A DNA stretch of 64,000 nucleotides from an uncultured Dehalococcoidia bacterium (lineage in GTDB: Bacteria > Chloroflexota > Dehalococcoidia > Lucifugimonadales > UBA3495). Below, piece after piece: positions 24,576 through 34,225 of this stretch (positions are counted from its first letter, which is position 1; each line of letters starts with the position of its first letter). The notes beneath the pieces are model-generated. The model saw nothing but the letters and a program-made list of their open reading frames with translations. It was not told the DNA's origin and ran no database searches. The position numbers were made by a program, and so were the translations under genes. The stretch spans positions 3,472,001 to 3,536,000 of the forward strand of contig OY282456.1 in assembly GCA_958296225.1 (NCBI GenBank), in the 5' to 3' direction.

Positions 24576-27314
24576 TTAGCGGTTGATGATGGTGGTGCCT
24601 TCCTGGTCGGTGATGCTGAGGTCAAAGCCGTCGTAGGACAGCGTAACTTCGGCAACCACGTCGCCGGCAGATATGGCGCGCACCGAAATGGTGTAGATGG
24701 CACTGTCGCCGGCGGCCAGGGTAGCGATGGCCGGGTAGGTGACCCGGTTGCCGGTGATGGAGCCGCTCTCCGCGCTCACTATCTCAAACTCGTCGGGGAT
24801 GGTCACGACCAGCCGGGCGTTGGTGATGGGAGTGTCCTCGCTCTGGTTGCGCAGGGACACGGTGTAGGTGGCGGTGTCGCCGACGCCTACGGGGTCGACG
24901 TTGTCGCTGATGTCCAGGGCGGCGCCGGCGGCGGCCAGCACCGTCAGGCCAAAGGAAGCGTCGGCGCTGGCGCCCTGGTCGGAGGACACGCTGGCGCGGT
25001 TGGTGTAGTCGCCGGCGGTTACGCCTTGCAGGATTACCGACACGGTGACGGAATCGCCCATCGCCAGGCTGCCCACGTTCCAGGTTACGGCGCCGCCGCT
25101 GGCGCTGCCGTCGTTGTCGCTGCTCACGTAAGACACGCCGCCGGGGATAGTGTCGGTGATGATGACGCCGGTGAGGTCGGCTTCGCCGCTGTTGGCAGCG
25201 GTGATGTGGTAAGTGCGCTGGCCGGCAATGTACATAGTGCTGGCGCCGTCGCCGCCGGTTTTTTCCAGCGTGACGGCGGGGGCCAGGACGGACACGGTGG
25301 ACGAATCGGTTACGGTTTCGCCCGTACTCCCGGCCTGCGCCTGGTTGGTATAGTCGCCGCCGGCGGTGGCGCGGACGGTGACGGTAAAGGTTTCCGAGGC
25401 GTTGGCGTCCAGCCGGTCAATGGTCCAGCTCAGGGCGCCGTCCGCGCCGACGATGGCCGCCGGGTTAGTGGACACCAGCTCCAGGCCGGCGGGCAGGGTG
25501 TCGGACACGGGGACGTTGAGCGCCGCGCCCGTGCCGCTGTTGGTGACGGTGAGGGTAAAGGTGGCTTGCTCGCCCACCAGGATAGCATCGGGGCTGCCCG
25601 TCTTGGCGATGCCGACGCTGGGGGCCAGCACAGTGGTAGCGGCCTGGGCGCTGGCCGACGCGCCCTCGGCAGAAGCCACGCTGACGCTGTTGGTGTGAAG
25701 GCCGGCGGCGTCCGCCGTGGCCGTGATGGCAATAGCGCCGGATTCGCCTTCGGTCAGGGTGCCCAGATTCCAGGTCAGATCGGACGCGGCGGCCGGGTCG
25801 CTGCTGACGAAGGTAAAGGCGGCGGGCAGGTCCTCGGTTACGACAACCTCGGTAAGCGCGCCCTGCCCGTTGTTGGTGACGGTGACGTTGTAGGTGAACG
25901 TTTCGTTGACGTTGACCTCGGCCGGCCCGGTCTTGGTGACGGCCAGCGAGCCGGGAATGACGCTGGTAGTGGCGTCGTCCCGGTTGCCGAAGCCTTCTAC
26001 GGACACGGCGCGGGCGACGTTGGTATAGTTGCCTACCGCGTCGGCAGACACGGTAAGTTCAACGGAGACGGAGCCACCGGGGGCGATGTTGCCCAGGCTC
26101 CAGGTCACGGTGCCCCCGTCAGACTGGCTGGGCGCGGGGTTGGAGCTGACGAAGCTCATACCGGCCGGCAGTTCGTCGGTCAGGGTTACGCCGGTGGTTG
26201 CAGTGTTGCCGGAGTTGGTTACGGTGATGGTGTAAGTTCCGGTCTTGAGGAGGCCGAGGGAGGCCGGGCCGCTCTTGTCAACGGCGAGGGACGGGGCCAC
26301 CCATTCTTTGGTGACGGCCCTGGTGAACATAGCGGCGCCGGATTCGGCGTGAATAACGCTGATGTCAACGACGTTGTTGCCGATTTCAGGGGTCGTTTGG
26401 CGCAGCACGGTAGCGGCTACGCCGTCGCTGTCAGTGCGGGTGGAGACGCTCCGGGCCGCGTCGTCGATGGTGGCGTCGGGGGTGTCGTCGCTGATGCTCC
26501 AGCGCACTTCCACATCGTCCAAAGGCGCGCCGTCGGTAACGCGGAACACGCGGACGGCCAGGGGGTGGTCCAGTCCTACCAGGTTGACGCCGTCATCGGG
26601 GAAGGTCACGTCCATATCCACCCAGCGTTTGACGGCGAACGCTTTATGCGCGCCGGCGTCGGCGATGCCGGGGGCATAGGCGGTGACGTCGGTATCGCCC
26701 GGACGGGTTGAAGTGATGGTCAACTGTGCCTGGCCGCTGGCGTCGGTGGTGACCCGGCCAAAGGTGTTGTCCACTTTGTCGGGGCGGTCGCCGGCGAGGG
26801 ATACAATGTCGCCGACGGCTTGCGGAAAGCGGTTGAGGATGAGTTCCAGCTCGGCGCCGGTGGCGGGCGCGCCGTTGGCGTCCCTGACCGTTACGGTAAG
26901 GGTGTGCTGGGACTTGACGGGATTCCAGTCCTCAGCCGGGGCGATTGCGATGCTGGCCGGCGCAGCGACTTGCCCGCTTACGGAGGGGGCGGCGGCGTGG
27001 GTTGTACCGGCCCCGGCGGTGAATCCGGCCGTGGCGCCGGTGCGGGCGGCGATGCTGCCGGCATCCGCCGGGGTACGCACGGCGGCGGTGGTCAGGGGCG
27101 GCGCCGGTTGCGGGCGAATTGCGGCGGGTAGGCCGGCGGCGGGCGGCAGTTCCAACAGGACGTTGTGCAAGCCCGGAGCGGCGGTTTGCGGAGCCGCAGG
27201 AGCCGGGGATGCCACAGTAAGGAGGCTGACGCCGGCGGCCATTGCGCCGGCAATGACCAACGCCGCTACGCAGCCGATAATCCAGGAAAGGGGTTTGCGG
27301 GCGAACAAATTCAT
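24576..27314 (-). CDS. Large secreted protein with Big-1-like and five DUF11 repeats
   Basis: The 912-residue protein begins with a basic start and hydrophobic helix (residues 9-33), a signal peptide or membrane anchor, then an Ala/Pro-rich linker to about 125. Two immunoglobulin-like domains of invasin/Big-1 type follow (about 125-240 and 245-340; DANGAPATGAELELIL and DGVAATVL). Five DUF11 repeats then run from about 343 to the C-terminus, each with a TVTNSG-like strand and a DELPAG-like motif. No LPxTG, TPS or C-terminal anchor is visible, so attachment must be through the N-terminal helix or other means. It is probably a cell-surface adhesin or stalk protein. Confidence 0.9.
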   Translation of the reverse strand: MNLFARKPLSWIIGCVAALVIAGAMAAGVSLLTVASPAPAAPQTAAPGLHNVLLELPPAAGLPAAIRPQPAPPLTTAAVRTPADAGSIAARTGATAGFTAGAGTTHAAAPSVSGQVAAPASIAIAPAEDWNPVKSQHTLTVTVRDANGAPATGAELELILNRFPQAVGDIVSLAGDRPDKVDNTFGRVTTDASGQAQLTITSTRPGDTDVTAYAPGIADAGAHKAFAVKRWVDMDVTFPDDGVNLVGLDHPLAVRVFRVTDGAPLDDVEVRWSISDDTPDATIDDAARSVSTRTDSDGVAATVLRQTTPEIGNNVVDISVIHAESGAAMFTRAVTKEWVAPSLAVDKSGPASLGLLKTGTYTITVTNSGNTATTGVTLTDELPAGMSFVSSNPAPSQSDGGTVTWSLGNIAPGGSVSVELTVSADAVGNYTNVARAVSVEGFGNRDDATTSVIPGSLAVTKTGPAEVNVNETFTYNVTVTNNGQGALTEVVVTEDLPAAFTFVSSDPAAASDLTWNLGTLTEGESGAIAITATADAAGLHTNSVSVASAEGASASAQAATTVLAPSVGIAKTGSPDAILVGEQATFTLTVTNSGTGAALNVPVSDTLPAGLELVSTNPAAIVGADGALSWTIDRLDANASETFTVTVRATAGGDYTNQAQAGSTGETVTDSSTVSVLAPAVTLEKTGGDGASTMYIAGQRTYHITAANSGEADLTGVIITDTIPGGVSYVSSDNDGSASGGAVTWNVGSLAMGDSVTVSVILQGVTAGDYTNRASVSSDQGASADASFGLTVLAAAGAALDISDNVDPVGVGDTATYTVSLRNQSEDTPITNARLVVTIPDEFEIVSAESGSITGNRVTYPAIATLAAGDSAIYTISVRAISAGDVVAEVTLSYDGFDLSITDQEGTTIINR

Positions 27315-27607
27315 TTGGTTAGTCCTCCAGGACCGGAAACGGTTGGAATCACGGCGGACGACCGGGCGGGGCCGCCTTTAAAAAATTAAAGCCGCGACAA
27401 GTTTGCCACCGCTCTTGCTATATGTCAATTTGCCGCCGCGGGCGGCCCGGCGTTTCGGGACGGCAGGGGCGGGAGTTCCGAATTCACCGAGATGCACCGG
27501 GCGGGCGTGATACACGTGATACAATCAATCCGTCGGCTGGCGTGGGAGGGATGGGAATACGGGGGCCGGGCCGGGCCGGCCGAAACCAGCCCGCACAGGA
27601 CTTGACG
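27315..27607. other. Divergent intergenic region
   Basis: It separates the DUF11 gene (minus) from the 159-residue gene (plus). It contains an A/T-rich patch near 27377-27390, a ttgaca on the minus strand at 27423-27428 without a convincing -10, and a TACAAT at 27520-27525 on the plus strand. No gene or RNA is recognised. Confidence 0.4.
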
Positions 27608-28087
27608 ATGATGAGCGACGCGCATCAGAACCCGCAGCGCCCCGAATCCGGCGACGACCGGTGGGCCGATTACGCTCTGCCCGAAGAGGGGGTGGCCGAC
27701 CTTACCGACCGGCTGACCGAGTTTCTGCCGGAGCATGACGAAAATGACCCGCCTCTGATTATTGGTCAGGTACTGGACGACTTTATTGACCAGTCGGGGG
27801 CGATGCCGGAGAACCTGCGCGAAGAGGACGCCCACACCCTCATCTGCCAGATGCAGATGGCCGTAACCCTGGCCTACCAGTTGGGACGCCTGGAAGCCCG
27901 TTCACCGGAAATGGTGCGCCGTTTCATCCTGGAAGCCATCCAGAAGTGGGAAGCCCGCCCGCTGTCCGACTCTCTGGATTTCGTAGAAGCCGACTTTCGC
28001 AAGCCCAAAGAACTGGTGCTGCCCCGCCTGCGCCGCTGGTGGCAGGAAAATCTGACCGCCGAAGATTACTATTGGGACGAGGATTAG
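27608..28087 (+). CDS. Conserved hypothetical acidic protein
   Basis: The 159-residue soluble protein is strongly acidic in its first half (DDRWADYALPEEGVADL) and ends with a helical, Trp-rich part (RLRRWWQENLTAEDYYWDED). I do not recognise the family. Two ATGs at 27608 and 27611 are candidate starts. It is followed 29 bases later by the amidohydrolase gene, with which it may be co-expressed. Confidence 0.7.
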   Translation: MMSDAHQNPQRPESGDDRWADYALPEEGVADLTDRLTEFLPEHDENDPPLIIGQVLDDFIDQSGAMPENLREEDAHTLICQMQMAVTLAYQLGRLEARSPEMVRRFILEAIQKWEARPLSDSLDFVEADFRKPKELVLPRLRRWWQENLTAEDYYWDED

Positions 28088-28116
28088 CTTCCCGTCGCCA
28101 GATGGAGGACGCTCCA

Positions 28117-29295
28117 ATGACTACCCCAGCCTATGACCTCGCGCTGACCGGCGGCAACCTGCTTGACCCGGCCCAGGGCATCAACGACGCGCCGCGGGAC
28201 GTGGCGTTCAAAGATGGCAAAGTTGCCGCCGTCGCTGACCGCATCGACCCGTCCCACGCCGCCCAAAGCATTGACGTTACGGGCAAGCTGGTAACGCCGG
28301 GCTTGATTGACCTGCACGGCCACTTTTACCACGGCGGCAGCGGCAGCGCGGTCCACGCCGACCAGACCTGCCTCAGCAGCGGCGTCACTACCGGCGTGGA
28401 TGCTGGCAGCGCCGGCTTCCTGAACTACGGGGCGATGCGGGATTACGTCTTTCCCGCGCACCGCACTCGCCTGGTGGCTTTTCTGCACATTGGCGCCGTG
28501 GGGCTGGCGGCCAACCGCGCACTGGGCGGCGGGCTGCACGATATGCGCATCATCAACGTGGGCGAGACGGTGCAGGCCATCAAAGACAACCCCGGTTTCG
28601 TGTTCGGGGTCAAGGTGCGGATGCACTACGATGCGGTCGCCCGCTGGAACGCCCACGAGGCCATGGCCAAAGCCAAAGCCGCCGCCACCGAAGCCGGCGT
28701 ACCCCTGATGGTTCACGTCAGCGGCACGCCCATCCCGCTGCCCGACGTGCTGGAACACCTGGGCCCCGGCGACATATCCACCCACGCCTACAACGGCCTG
28801 CCGGAGAATATGCTGGACAATGCGGGCAAGGTGCGTCCCGAGGTGCGCGCCGCCGCCCAGCGCGGCGTCATTATGGACGTTGCCCACGCCGGCATTCACT
28901 GCGACGTGGAGGTGGTAAAGGCCGCGATGGACCAGGGCATTGTGCCCGACACCATCAGCACCGACGTACACATCGCGCCGCCGGGCCGCATCGTCTATCT
29001 GATGAACGACCTGGTGAGCAAGTTTCACGCCCTGGGAATGACCCTGGCCGACGCCATAACCGCCAGCACCAGCCGCCCGGCGCAGGCGCTGGGCCTGCAA
29101 GACAGCATCGGCTCTCTGGCCGTGGGCATGGCGGGCGACGCCGCCGTGTGGGAGCAGCGCCGGGGCCGTTTCGTCTGGCACGACATGGCCGGCCACAACG
29201 TGGACGGAGCGCTGCGCCTGGACACTTTCGCCACCGTCAAAGGCGGCGCCGTGGCCTGGCGGGAAGGACGCCTCACGCAGATGGGCGAGTGCTAG
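28117..29295 (+). CDS. Metal-dependent amidohydrolase (dihydroorotase/deacetylase-like)
   Basis: The 392-residue protein has the amidohydrolase superfamily fold. Metal ligands are visible as DLHGHFYH (HxH), the carbamylated-Lys candidate in FGVKVRMHYD, LMVHVSG, STHAYNG and the catalytic Asp in STDVHIAPPG. The N-terminal DLALTGGNLLDPAQG and the late SIGSLAVGMAGDAAVW are typical of the cyclic-amide hydrolase/deacetylase subgroup (EF_0837-like). Substrate unknown. ATG at 28117 follows gatggaggacgc. Confidence 0.87.
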   Translation: MTTPAYDLALTGGNLLDPAQGINDAPRDVAFKDGKVAAVADRIDPSHAAQSIDVTGKLVTPGLIDLHGHFYHGGSGSAVHADQTCLSSGVTTGVDAGSAGFLNYGAMRDYVFPAHRTRLVAFLHIGAVGLAANRALGGGLHDMRIINVGETVQAIKDNPGFVFGVKVRMHYDAVARWNAHEAMAKAKAAATEAGVPLMVHVSGTPIPLPDVLEHLGPGDISTHAYNGLPENMLDNAGKVRPEVRAAAQRGVIMDVAHAGIHCDVEVVKAAMDQGIVPDTISTDVHIAPPGRIVYLMNDLVSKFHALGMTLADAITASTSRPAQALGLQDSIGSLAVGMAGDAAVWEQRRGRFVWHDMAGHNVDGALRLDTFATVKGGAVAWREGRLTQMGEC

Positions 29296-29969
29296 CCGGT
29301 GGCTCTGAGCGCCAACGGAAAGGCCCGTCTCCGGCCAGGCCGGGGCTATTGCATTTGAGATTGCTCCAGTCGATTTGCTGAGGGGTTTGGCGATGGCGGT
29401 TCCTCCCGGGGTTTGGGGATTGGAGTTTGCGGGGTGTCAGGCGATTTACGGTTTCGGGCGGTGTCGGGGCACGGCCAACACCATTTTTATGCAGAGCATT
29501 TTGTACACCATTTTTCCGTGTCCCAGGCGGGCCGGCTAAGAGACCGGCCGGGCCCGGCACGGGGCGCTGGCACTAACGCTGGCCCCGGACGGCCCGCCCC
29601 GTTGAAGCAATAAGCGGGTCATGCCGTCGCAAAGGCATTCTGCGAGATAACCGACAGGCCGTTACCGGCCCGAAACCGTATTCGCCGTATTCAGATTTTG
29701 ATTTGGCGATGCCGCTGGCCTGGCGGCGGGTTCGGCGGGGTTCGCGGGGCCGCGCCGAGTTGCCTGACACGGTTATGATAGAACAACTGTACGCCGGACG
29801 CAAGGGTTTGGCGTCATCATTTTTTACAGCGACGGACAGGATGGACAGGATTTGATTTGACCGGATGGGGCGGATGGATTACGGCGCGCCGGCGCTCCCG
29901 GTTGACATCCTGCCTGCCTTGCGGCAACATTGTGGTCGAACTTTTCTACTCTCGTGCGAGGTTGCTACG
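29296..29969. other. 674-bp gene-poor region before the P450 gene
   Basis: I find no credible gene. Near the left edge ccggcc-a-ggccgg may form a hairpin that ends amidohydrolase transcription. Two direct copies of caccattttt (about 29481 and 29504) sit between ggggcacgg and ccgtgtccc, which could pair to form an imperfect hairpin. Close to the right end is gacggacaggatggacagga, a motif that recurs near 48145. These features suggest decayed repeat DNA rather than coding sequence. Confidence 0.4.
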
Positions 29970-31199
29970 ATGCTGAAAGACCGTATCCACGACGAACTGC
30001 TGTCGCCGGAAAATCTCCGCAATCCCTATCCTTACTACGCCATGCTGCGGGAAGAGGCCCCGGTTCATTGGAATGCCAAGTTCGACACCTGGGTAGTAAC
30101 CTCCTATCAGGCCGTGGTTTGGGCGCTGCGGCATCCCGAGTACTTTTCCTCGGAGGTGTTCCTGCGCGACGACAAGCCGCCCAGCCCGCCGATTTCGGAG
30201 GCGGATTTCTCCAAGTACAAGTTCAACCTGGACTATATGAACAACTGGTTCATCCGGCGGGACCGGCCCGACCACCTGCGGATGCGCCGCGCCGTCCACC
30301 CGGTGTTCAATCCCAAGTACATTGACAACCGCTTCCGGGCGATGGTGCAGAACATTATCCAGGACTTGCTCAAAGACTTTGACCCGGAAAGCGGCGAGAT
30401 GGACGTGCTCCGGGACTTCGCCAACGCCATGCCCGTGCTGGTAATCGCCAGCTGGCTGGGGATGCCCGGCGAAGACCGGGAGTTCATCCGCACCCTGTCC
30501 CGGCAGCTGCTGTCGCTGGACCAGGAATCGCCGGACCGCCATACCCGCGTCCACGAGGCCATCACCACCCTCAACGACTACGTGAATCCGCTAGTGGAAA
30601 CGCGCGTCGGCGAACCGTCCGACGACCTGCTGTCCGTGCTGGCCATCGGCGAGCGGGAGGGGGAGCTGAGCCGCGAGGAAGTGCTGGGCAACACGCTGCT
30701 GCTGCTCATCGCCGGCCACCAGACTACCATCAACCTGGTGGGCAACGGCACTATGGCCCTGATGAGAAACCCGGAGCAGTGGCAGATGCTCAAAGAAGAC
30801 GACAGCCTGCTGGTGCGCGCCACCGAGGAACTGCTGCGCTACGACTCGCCGGTCAAGCGCGCCCCGCGCATTGCCCTGGCAGACATTGAGCTGGGCGGCC
30901 AGAAGATTCGCGAGGGCGAGAAGGTAATGACCATCATCAACGCCGCCAACCGCGACCCGATGGCTTTCCAGAACCCGGAGGATTTGGACATCACCCGCTA
31001 TCCCAATCCCCACGTGGCCTTTGGCGGCGGCATCCATCACTGCCTGGGCGCCAACCTGGCCCGCCTGGAAGGTCAGGAAGCCTTCCGCGCCCTGACTCGC
31101 AAGTTCCCGCCGTTCCGGTTCGCCAGCGACCCCGACCAGCTGGAATATCACAACCTGCTCAACATCCGGGGCGTGGTGAGTCTGCCCGCCGATTGGTAG
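29970..31199 (+). CDS. Cytochrome P450
   Basis: The 409-residue soluble P450 oxidises an unknown organic substrate with O2 and electrons from a ferredoxin system. The I-helix oxygen motif AGHQTT is at 248-253, the ExxR pair at E287-R290, and the heme-thiolate motif FGGGIHHCLG puts the ligand at Cys358. The start MLKDRIHDELL follows a weak gcgagg. Ferredoxin and ferredoxin reductase are not in the neighbourhood, so it relies on partners elsewhere. A GC-hairpin ends the gene. Confidence 0.95.
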   Translation: MLKDRIHDELLSPENLRNPYPYYAMLREEAPVHWNAKFDTWVVTSYQAVVWALRHPEYFSSEVFLRDDKPPSPPISEADFSKYKFNLDYMNNWFIRRDRPDHLRMRRAVHPVFNPKYIDNRFRAMVQNIIQDLLKDFDPESGEMDVLRDFANAMPVLVIASWLGMPGEDREFIRTLSRQLLSLDQESPDRHTRVHEAITTLNDYVNPLVETRVGEPSDDLLSVLAIGEREGELSREEVLGNTLLLLIAGHQTTINLVGNGTMALMRNPEQWQMLKEDDSLLVRATEELLRYDSPVKRAPRIALADIELGGQKIREGEKVMTIINAANRDPMAFQNPEDLDITRYPNPHVAFGGGIHHCLGANLARLEGQEAFRALTRKFPPFRFASDPDQLEYHNLLNIRGVVSLPADW

Positions 31200-31230
31200 A
31201 ACGCCCACCGGCGCATAGCGGTGGCAAGGC

Positions 31231-31255
31231 GGGGGCGGGCTTCAAACCCGCCCCC
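31231..31255. terminator. Bidirectional GC hairpin between P450 and argB
   Basis: gggggcggg (31231-31239) pairs perfectly with cccgccccc (31247-31255) around a 7-base loop. It lies between the convergent P450 and argB genes and may stop transcription from both sides. Confidence 0.7.
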
Positions 31256-31279
31256 CCGCAGTGCTCACGGTTGGGCCGT

Positions 31280-32083
31280 TCAGGGGGTGATGCGCGTGCC
31301 GACCGGCCGGCCGTTGATGCAGTCCAGCAGCGCCCCCGGCGCGCGGCCGTCGATGATGTGGGCGCTGGGGACAGCACGGTTGGCCAGGGCATCGAGGCAG
31401 GCGGCGAGCTTGGGCAGCATACCGCCGCGCGCTACGCCGGAGCGGCGCAGTTCCTCGGCAGTGCGGGCGTTGAGGCGGGGGATGACCCGGCCTCCGTTGT
31501 CCATAACGCCGGCTACGTCGGTAAGGAAGATGATGCGTTCGGCGCGCAGCGCGTGGGCCAGCGCGCCGGCGGCGGTGTCGCCGTTGACGTTGAGCGGCTG
31601 ACCGGCGTGGTCGCTGCCCGCGCTGACATCGACGGCGAGGGGAGAAATCAGGGGAATGAACCCGGCGGCGACGATGGCGTTGACCGGCGCGGGGTCAACG
31701 GCGGCAATCTCACCCACGTAGCCAAGTTCCGGGTTGGCGATTCGCGCCTGCAGCAGGCAGCCGTCCAGGCCGCTGATGCCGATGGTGGGCGCGCCCAACT
31801 GCTGCAACAGCGCCGTCAGTTCCTTGTTGACCAGCCCGCCCAGCACGGCCACTACGATTTCCAGCGACGCGGCATCGGTAACGCGCAAGCCGTTGACAAA
31901 GGTGGGAGCCAGGTTCTGCCGCTGCATCCAGTCGCTGATGACGCTGCCGCCGCCGTGGACGATGACGACCGGCCGGCCGGCGGCGTGGAGGGCTGCCAGG
32001 TCAGGCAGCGAAGTATCGTTGCCGCCCAGCGTGCTGCCGCCGATTTTGACTACGATGGGCGGTTCGGAGGGGGTTGGGGACAT
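31280..32083 (-). CDS. argB: Acetylglutamate kinase
   Basis: The 267-residue enzyme phosphorylates N-acetylglutamate in arginine biosynthesis. Markers are VVKIGGSTL, VIVHGGGSVISDW, GLRVTD, LNVNGDTAAGALAHAL and LTDVAGVMDNGG, all typical of the amino-acid kinase family. Length is normal. argJ lies 318 bases upstream on the same strand with a small unknown ORF between. Other arginine genes are not in the window. Confidence 0.94.
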   Translation of the reverse strand: MSPTPSEPPIVVKIGGSTLGGNDTSLPDLAALHAAGRPVVIVHGGGSVISDWMQRQNLAPTFVNGLRVTDAASLEIVVAVLGGLVNKELTALLQQLGAPTIGISGLDGCLLQARIANPELGYVGEIAAVDPAPVNAIVAAGFIPLISPLAVDVSAGSDHAGQPLNVNGDTAAGALAHALRAERIIFLTDVAGVMDNGGRVIPRLNARTAEELRRSGVARGGMLPKLAACLDALANRAVPSAHIIDGRAPGALLDCINGRPVGTRITP

Positions 32084-32274
32084 ACCTTTTGGTCAACAGT
32101 CATTGTCGTTATGCTATGACTAACAGCGAACTGGCGGATAAGTTCCAGCTGGTCGTCGGTTGGGTTACCCAGTACGCGCGTCAGGGTTGCATTATCGTAC
32201 TCGGCTTTGCGGGCTTTCCGTTTGTTATCGAAGTTTTCCCAATGTTCAAGCCCTTTGCCAATTGCCCAGAACAT
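32050..32274 (-). CDS. Small hypothetical protein between argJ and argB
   Basis: A 74-residue frame (MFWAIGKGLEHWENFDNKRK start) lies between the two arginine genes on the same strand. A ribosome-like agaaggag is 10-11 bases before the ATG. The composition is more A/T-rich and more polar than the flanking genes and the product resembles no family I know. It overlaps the argB start by 34 bases, which makes it doubtful. Confidence 0.4.
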   Translation of the reverse strand: MFWAIGKGLEHWENFDNKRKARKAEYDNATLTRVLGNPTDDQLELIRQFAVSHSITTMTVDQKVCPQPPPNRPS

Positions 32275-32400
32275 AAGCCGAATGCTCCTTCTGACGGCAT
32301 CGCCATTGTATCACGCCGGGTTGATAACCCGTCATTATCCGGCAGTGGCATTTTGCTCGTGCGGAGATATTCGCCATCACCGGCCGCGCAATCACTCCGG

Positions 32401-33639
32401 CTAGGTAGTGTACGCGCTGTTGATGATGACGTACTGCTCGGTGAGGTCGCAGCCGTAGGCGGTGGCGGCGCCGTCGGCCAGGTTCAGGCTGACGCGAAAA
32501 TCCACCTGCTCGCCGGACATCAGGGCGACCACGGCGTCGCGGTGGAAGGGTATCGGCGTGCCGGCCTCCATAATGCAGACGCCGTTCACGAACAGGTCAA
32601 CGCGCTCCTCTACCGCCGCGGCGCCGCTGCGGCCTAGGGCCATCATCAGGCGGCCCCAGTTGGGGTCGGCGCCATAGACCGCCGACTTGACCAGGTTGCT
32701 GCCGGCGATGGTTTTGGCGGCCAGACGGGCATCGGAGTCGCTGCGCGCGCCGTCCACCTGCACCGTGATGAGGCGAGTCGCGCCCTCGCCGTCCCGCGCC
32801 AGCATCCGGGTAAGGTCGGCGCAAACCTGATGCAGCGCGCGGCGGAACAAGTCAGCGTCGGGGGAACGGTCGTTGATTACCGGGTTGCCAGCCCGGCCGT
32901 TGGCAAAGGCGAGGAAGGTATCGTTGGTGCTGCTGTCGCCGTCCACAGTCAGCATATTATAGGTTTCGTCGGCCACCGCCTTGACGGTGGTTTGCAGAAA
33001 ACCGGGGTCAACGGCGGCGTCGGTGGCGGCGAAGGAGAGCATAGTCGCCATGTTGGGGTGAATCATGCCGGAGCCTTTGGCGACGCCGCCGATGGTGATG
33101 GTCTGTCCGGTTGACGCCGTGAAAGACACAGCGGTTTCTTTGGGATGGGTGTCCGTGGTCATCATGGCGCGGGCCAGCTCATTGCCGCCGTCGTCGTCCA
33201 GCGCGATTTGCGTCACGCCAGAACGGATTAGCGACATGGGCAGCTCGACGCCGATGACGCCGGTGCTGCACACCAGCACATCCTCGGCCGCCATCCCCAG
33301 GCGGTCGGCGGCGAGGCGGGTCATTTCCGCGGCGTCCTTGTAGCCCTGGGCGCCGACGCAGGTGTTGGCGATGCCGGCGTTGACGATGAGGGCGCGGGCG
33401 CGCCCGGTGGCGACGCGCTCCCGGTCCAGGTCAACGGTGGCCGAGCGGATGGCCGAGGTGGTGAACACGCCGCCGATGGCGCATTCGGCGGCGGAAACCA
33501 GCAGGGCCAGGTCCAGCTTGTCCTCGCCCCGGGTTTTCAGGCCGATATAGACGCCGCCGGCAGAAAAGCCCTGCGGCGAGGTGATGGTGCCACCGGAAAC
33601 CGAAGTTATACCAACGCTGACGGACGAGTTGTCGGACAT
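32401..33639 (-). CDS. argJ: Bifunctional ornithine acetyltransferase/N-acetylglutamate synthase
   Basis: The 412-residue enzyme moves the acetyl group from N-acetylornithine to glutamate and can also make N-acetylglutamate from acetyl-CoA, so it completes the acetyl cycle of arginine synthesis. The self-cleavage site is HPNMATMLSF with nucleophile Thr199; it is intact. NAGIANTCVGAQG and CSTGVIGVELP mark the N-terminal half. Together with argB it covers two steps of the pathway. Confidence 0.94.
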   Translation of the reverse strand: MSDNSSVSVGITSVSGGTITSPQGFSAGGVYIGLKTRGEDKLDLALLVSAAECAIGGVFTTSAIRSATVDLDRERVATGRARALIVNAGIANTCVGAQGYKDAAEMTRLAADRLGMAAEDVLVCSTGVIGVELPMSLIRSGVTQIALDDDGGNELARAMMTTDTHPKETAVSFTASTGQTITIGGVAKGSGMIHPNMATMLSFAATDAAVDPGFLQTTVKAVADETYNMLTVDGDSSTNDTFLAFANGRAGNPVINDRSPDADLFRRALHQVCADLTRMLARDGEGATRLITVQVDGARSDSDARLAAKTIAGSNLVKSAVYGADPNWGRLMMALGRSGAAAVEERVDLFVNGVCIMEAGTPIPFHRDAVVALMSGEQVDFRVSLNLADGAATAYGCDLTEQYVIINSAYTT

Positions 33640-33760
33640 GATGAACCGCTCCTACAGGCCACGAATTAGCAAAAATGCCGGTTCAATATACCATACCGGC
33701 GGCAGGCGGTGGGAGCATATCACCCGGTTAATCGGTTCCCTACGTGGAGCGACATTCGGA

Positions 33761-34222
33761 TTATAGGTTTCCGCAAAGGTTACGATTGTTGCGGTTGCTT
33801 AGAAATTCCTGATAATCTTCATTAGGGTATATTTTACCGCGTGGGTTATTGATGATTCGACGGTCTTTGAAATCCTGCTCAAGGCGGTCATCATTGGTGA
33901 TAAGAAGGCGCGCGCCGCTAATTCTGGCTAGAGCCAATATATGCTCGTCGTTAGAGCGGCAGATGTCTTGCGAGCTCAAATCAGCCGTCTCATTGTCAAC
34001 TTGCGTGTCATCAATCTGTCGCGCTCGGCCAAATTTGACAGCAGTTTTAAGCCAAACTTCGAACCGACGATATTCACCAAGTTCACGCCTCAGTTCACCG
34101 CCCACAACCAGTACGCCGCGGCCGGCGTCCAGCCAGTCAAGGAAGTATTTTCCAGCCGGCGTTTGGGCATTTGGCTTCCCGAATACGTCACTCCTAGCGT
34201 TGTTGTCAACGATAACGCACAT
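33761..34222 (-). CDS. PIN-like ribonuclease domain protein, partner of ATPase
   Basis: The 153-residue protein looks like a PIN domain: Asp6 in VIVDNNARS, Glu43/Glu47 in GGELRRELGEY, Asp92 in SNDEHILALAR and Asp111 in LLITNDDRLEQDF give the usual four acids. PIN proteins cut RNA, often as toxins. Its start lies 3 bases after the stop of the DUF3696-type ATPase gene, so the two are co-translated. Its composition is A/T-rich relative to argJ, suggesting acquisition. Confidence 0.75.
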   Translation of the reverse strand: MCVIVDNNARSDVFGKPNAQTPAGKYFLDWLDAGRGVLVVGGELRRELGEYRRFEVWLKTAVKFGRARQIDDTQVDNETADLSSQDICRSNDEHILALARISGARLLITNDDRLEQDFKDRRIINNPRGKIYPNEDYQEFLSNRNNRNLCGNL

Positions 34223-34225
34223 CAG

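Noticed and set aside
24342..26711. A very long plus-strand open frame of 789 codons opposite the DUF11 gene
   Set aside because: It is the antisense shadow of a GC-rich repeat gene; its translation is low-complexity Gly/Val/Asp without domains, while the minus frame has clear DUF11 repeats and a signal helix.
29273..29560. 95-codon minus ORF in the region before the P450 gene
   Set aside because: No ribosome site, Pro/Arg-rich low-complexity sequence, and it covers a hairpin and repeats; coding is not supported.
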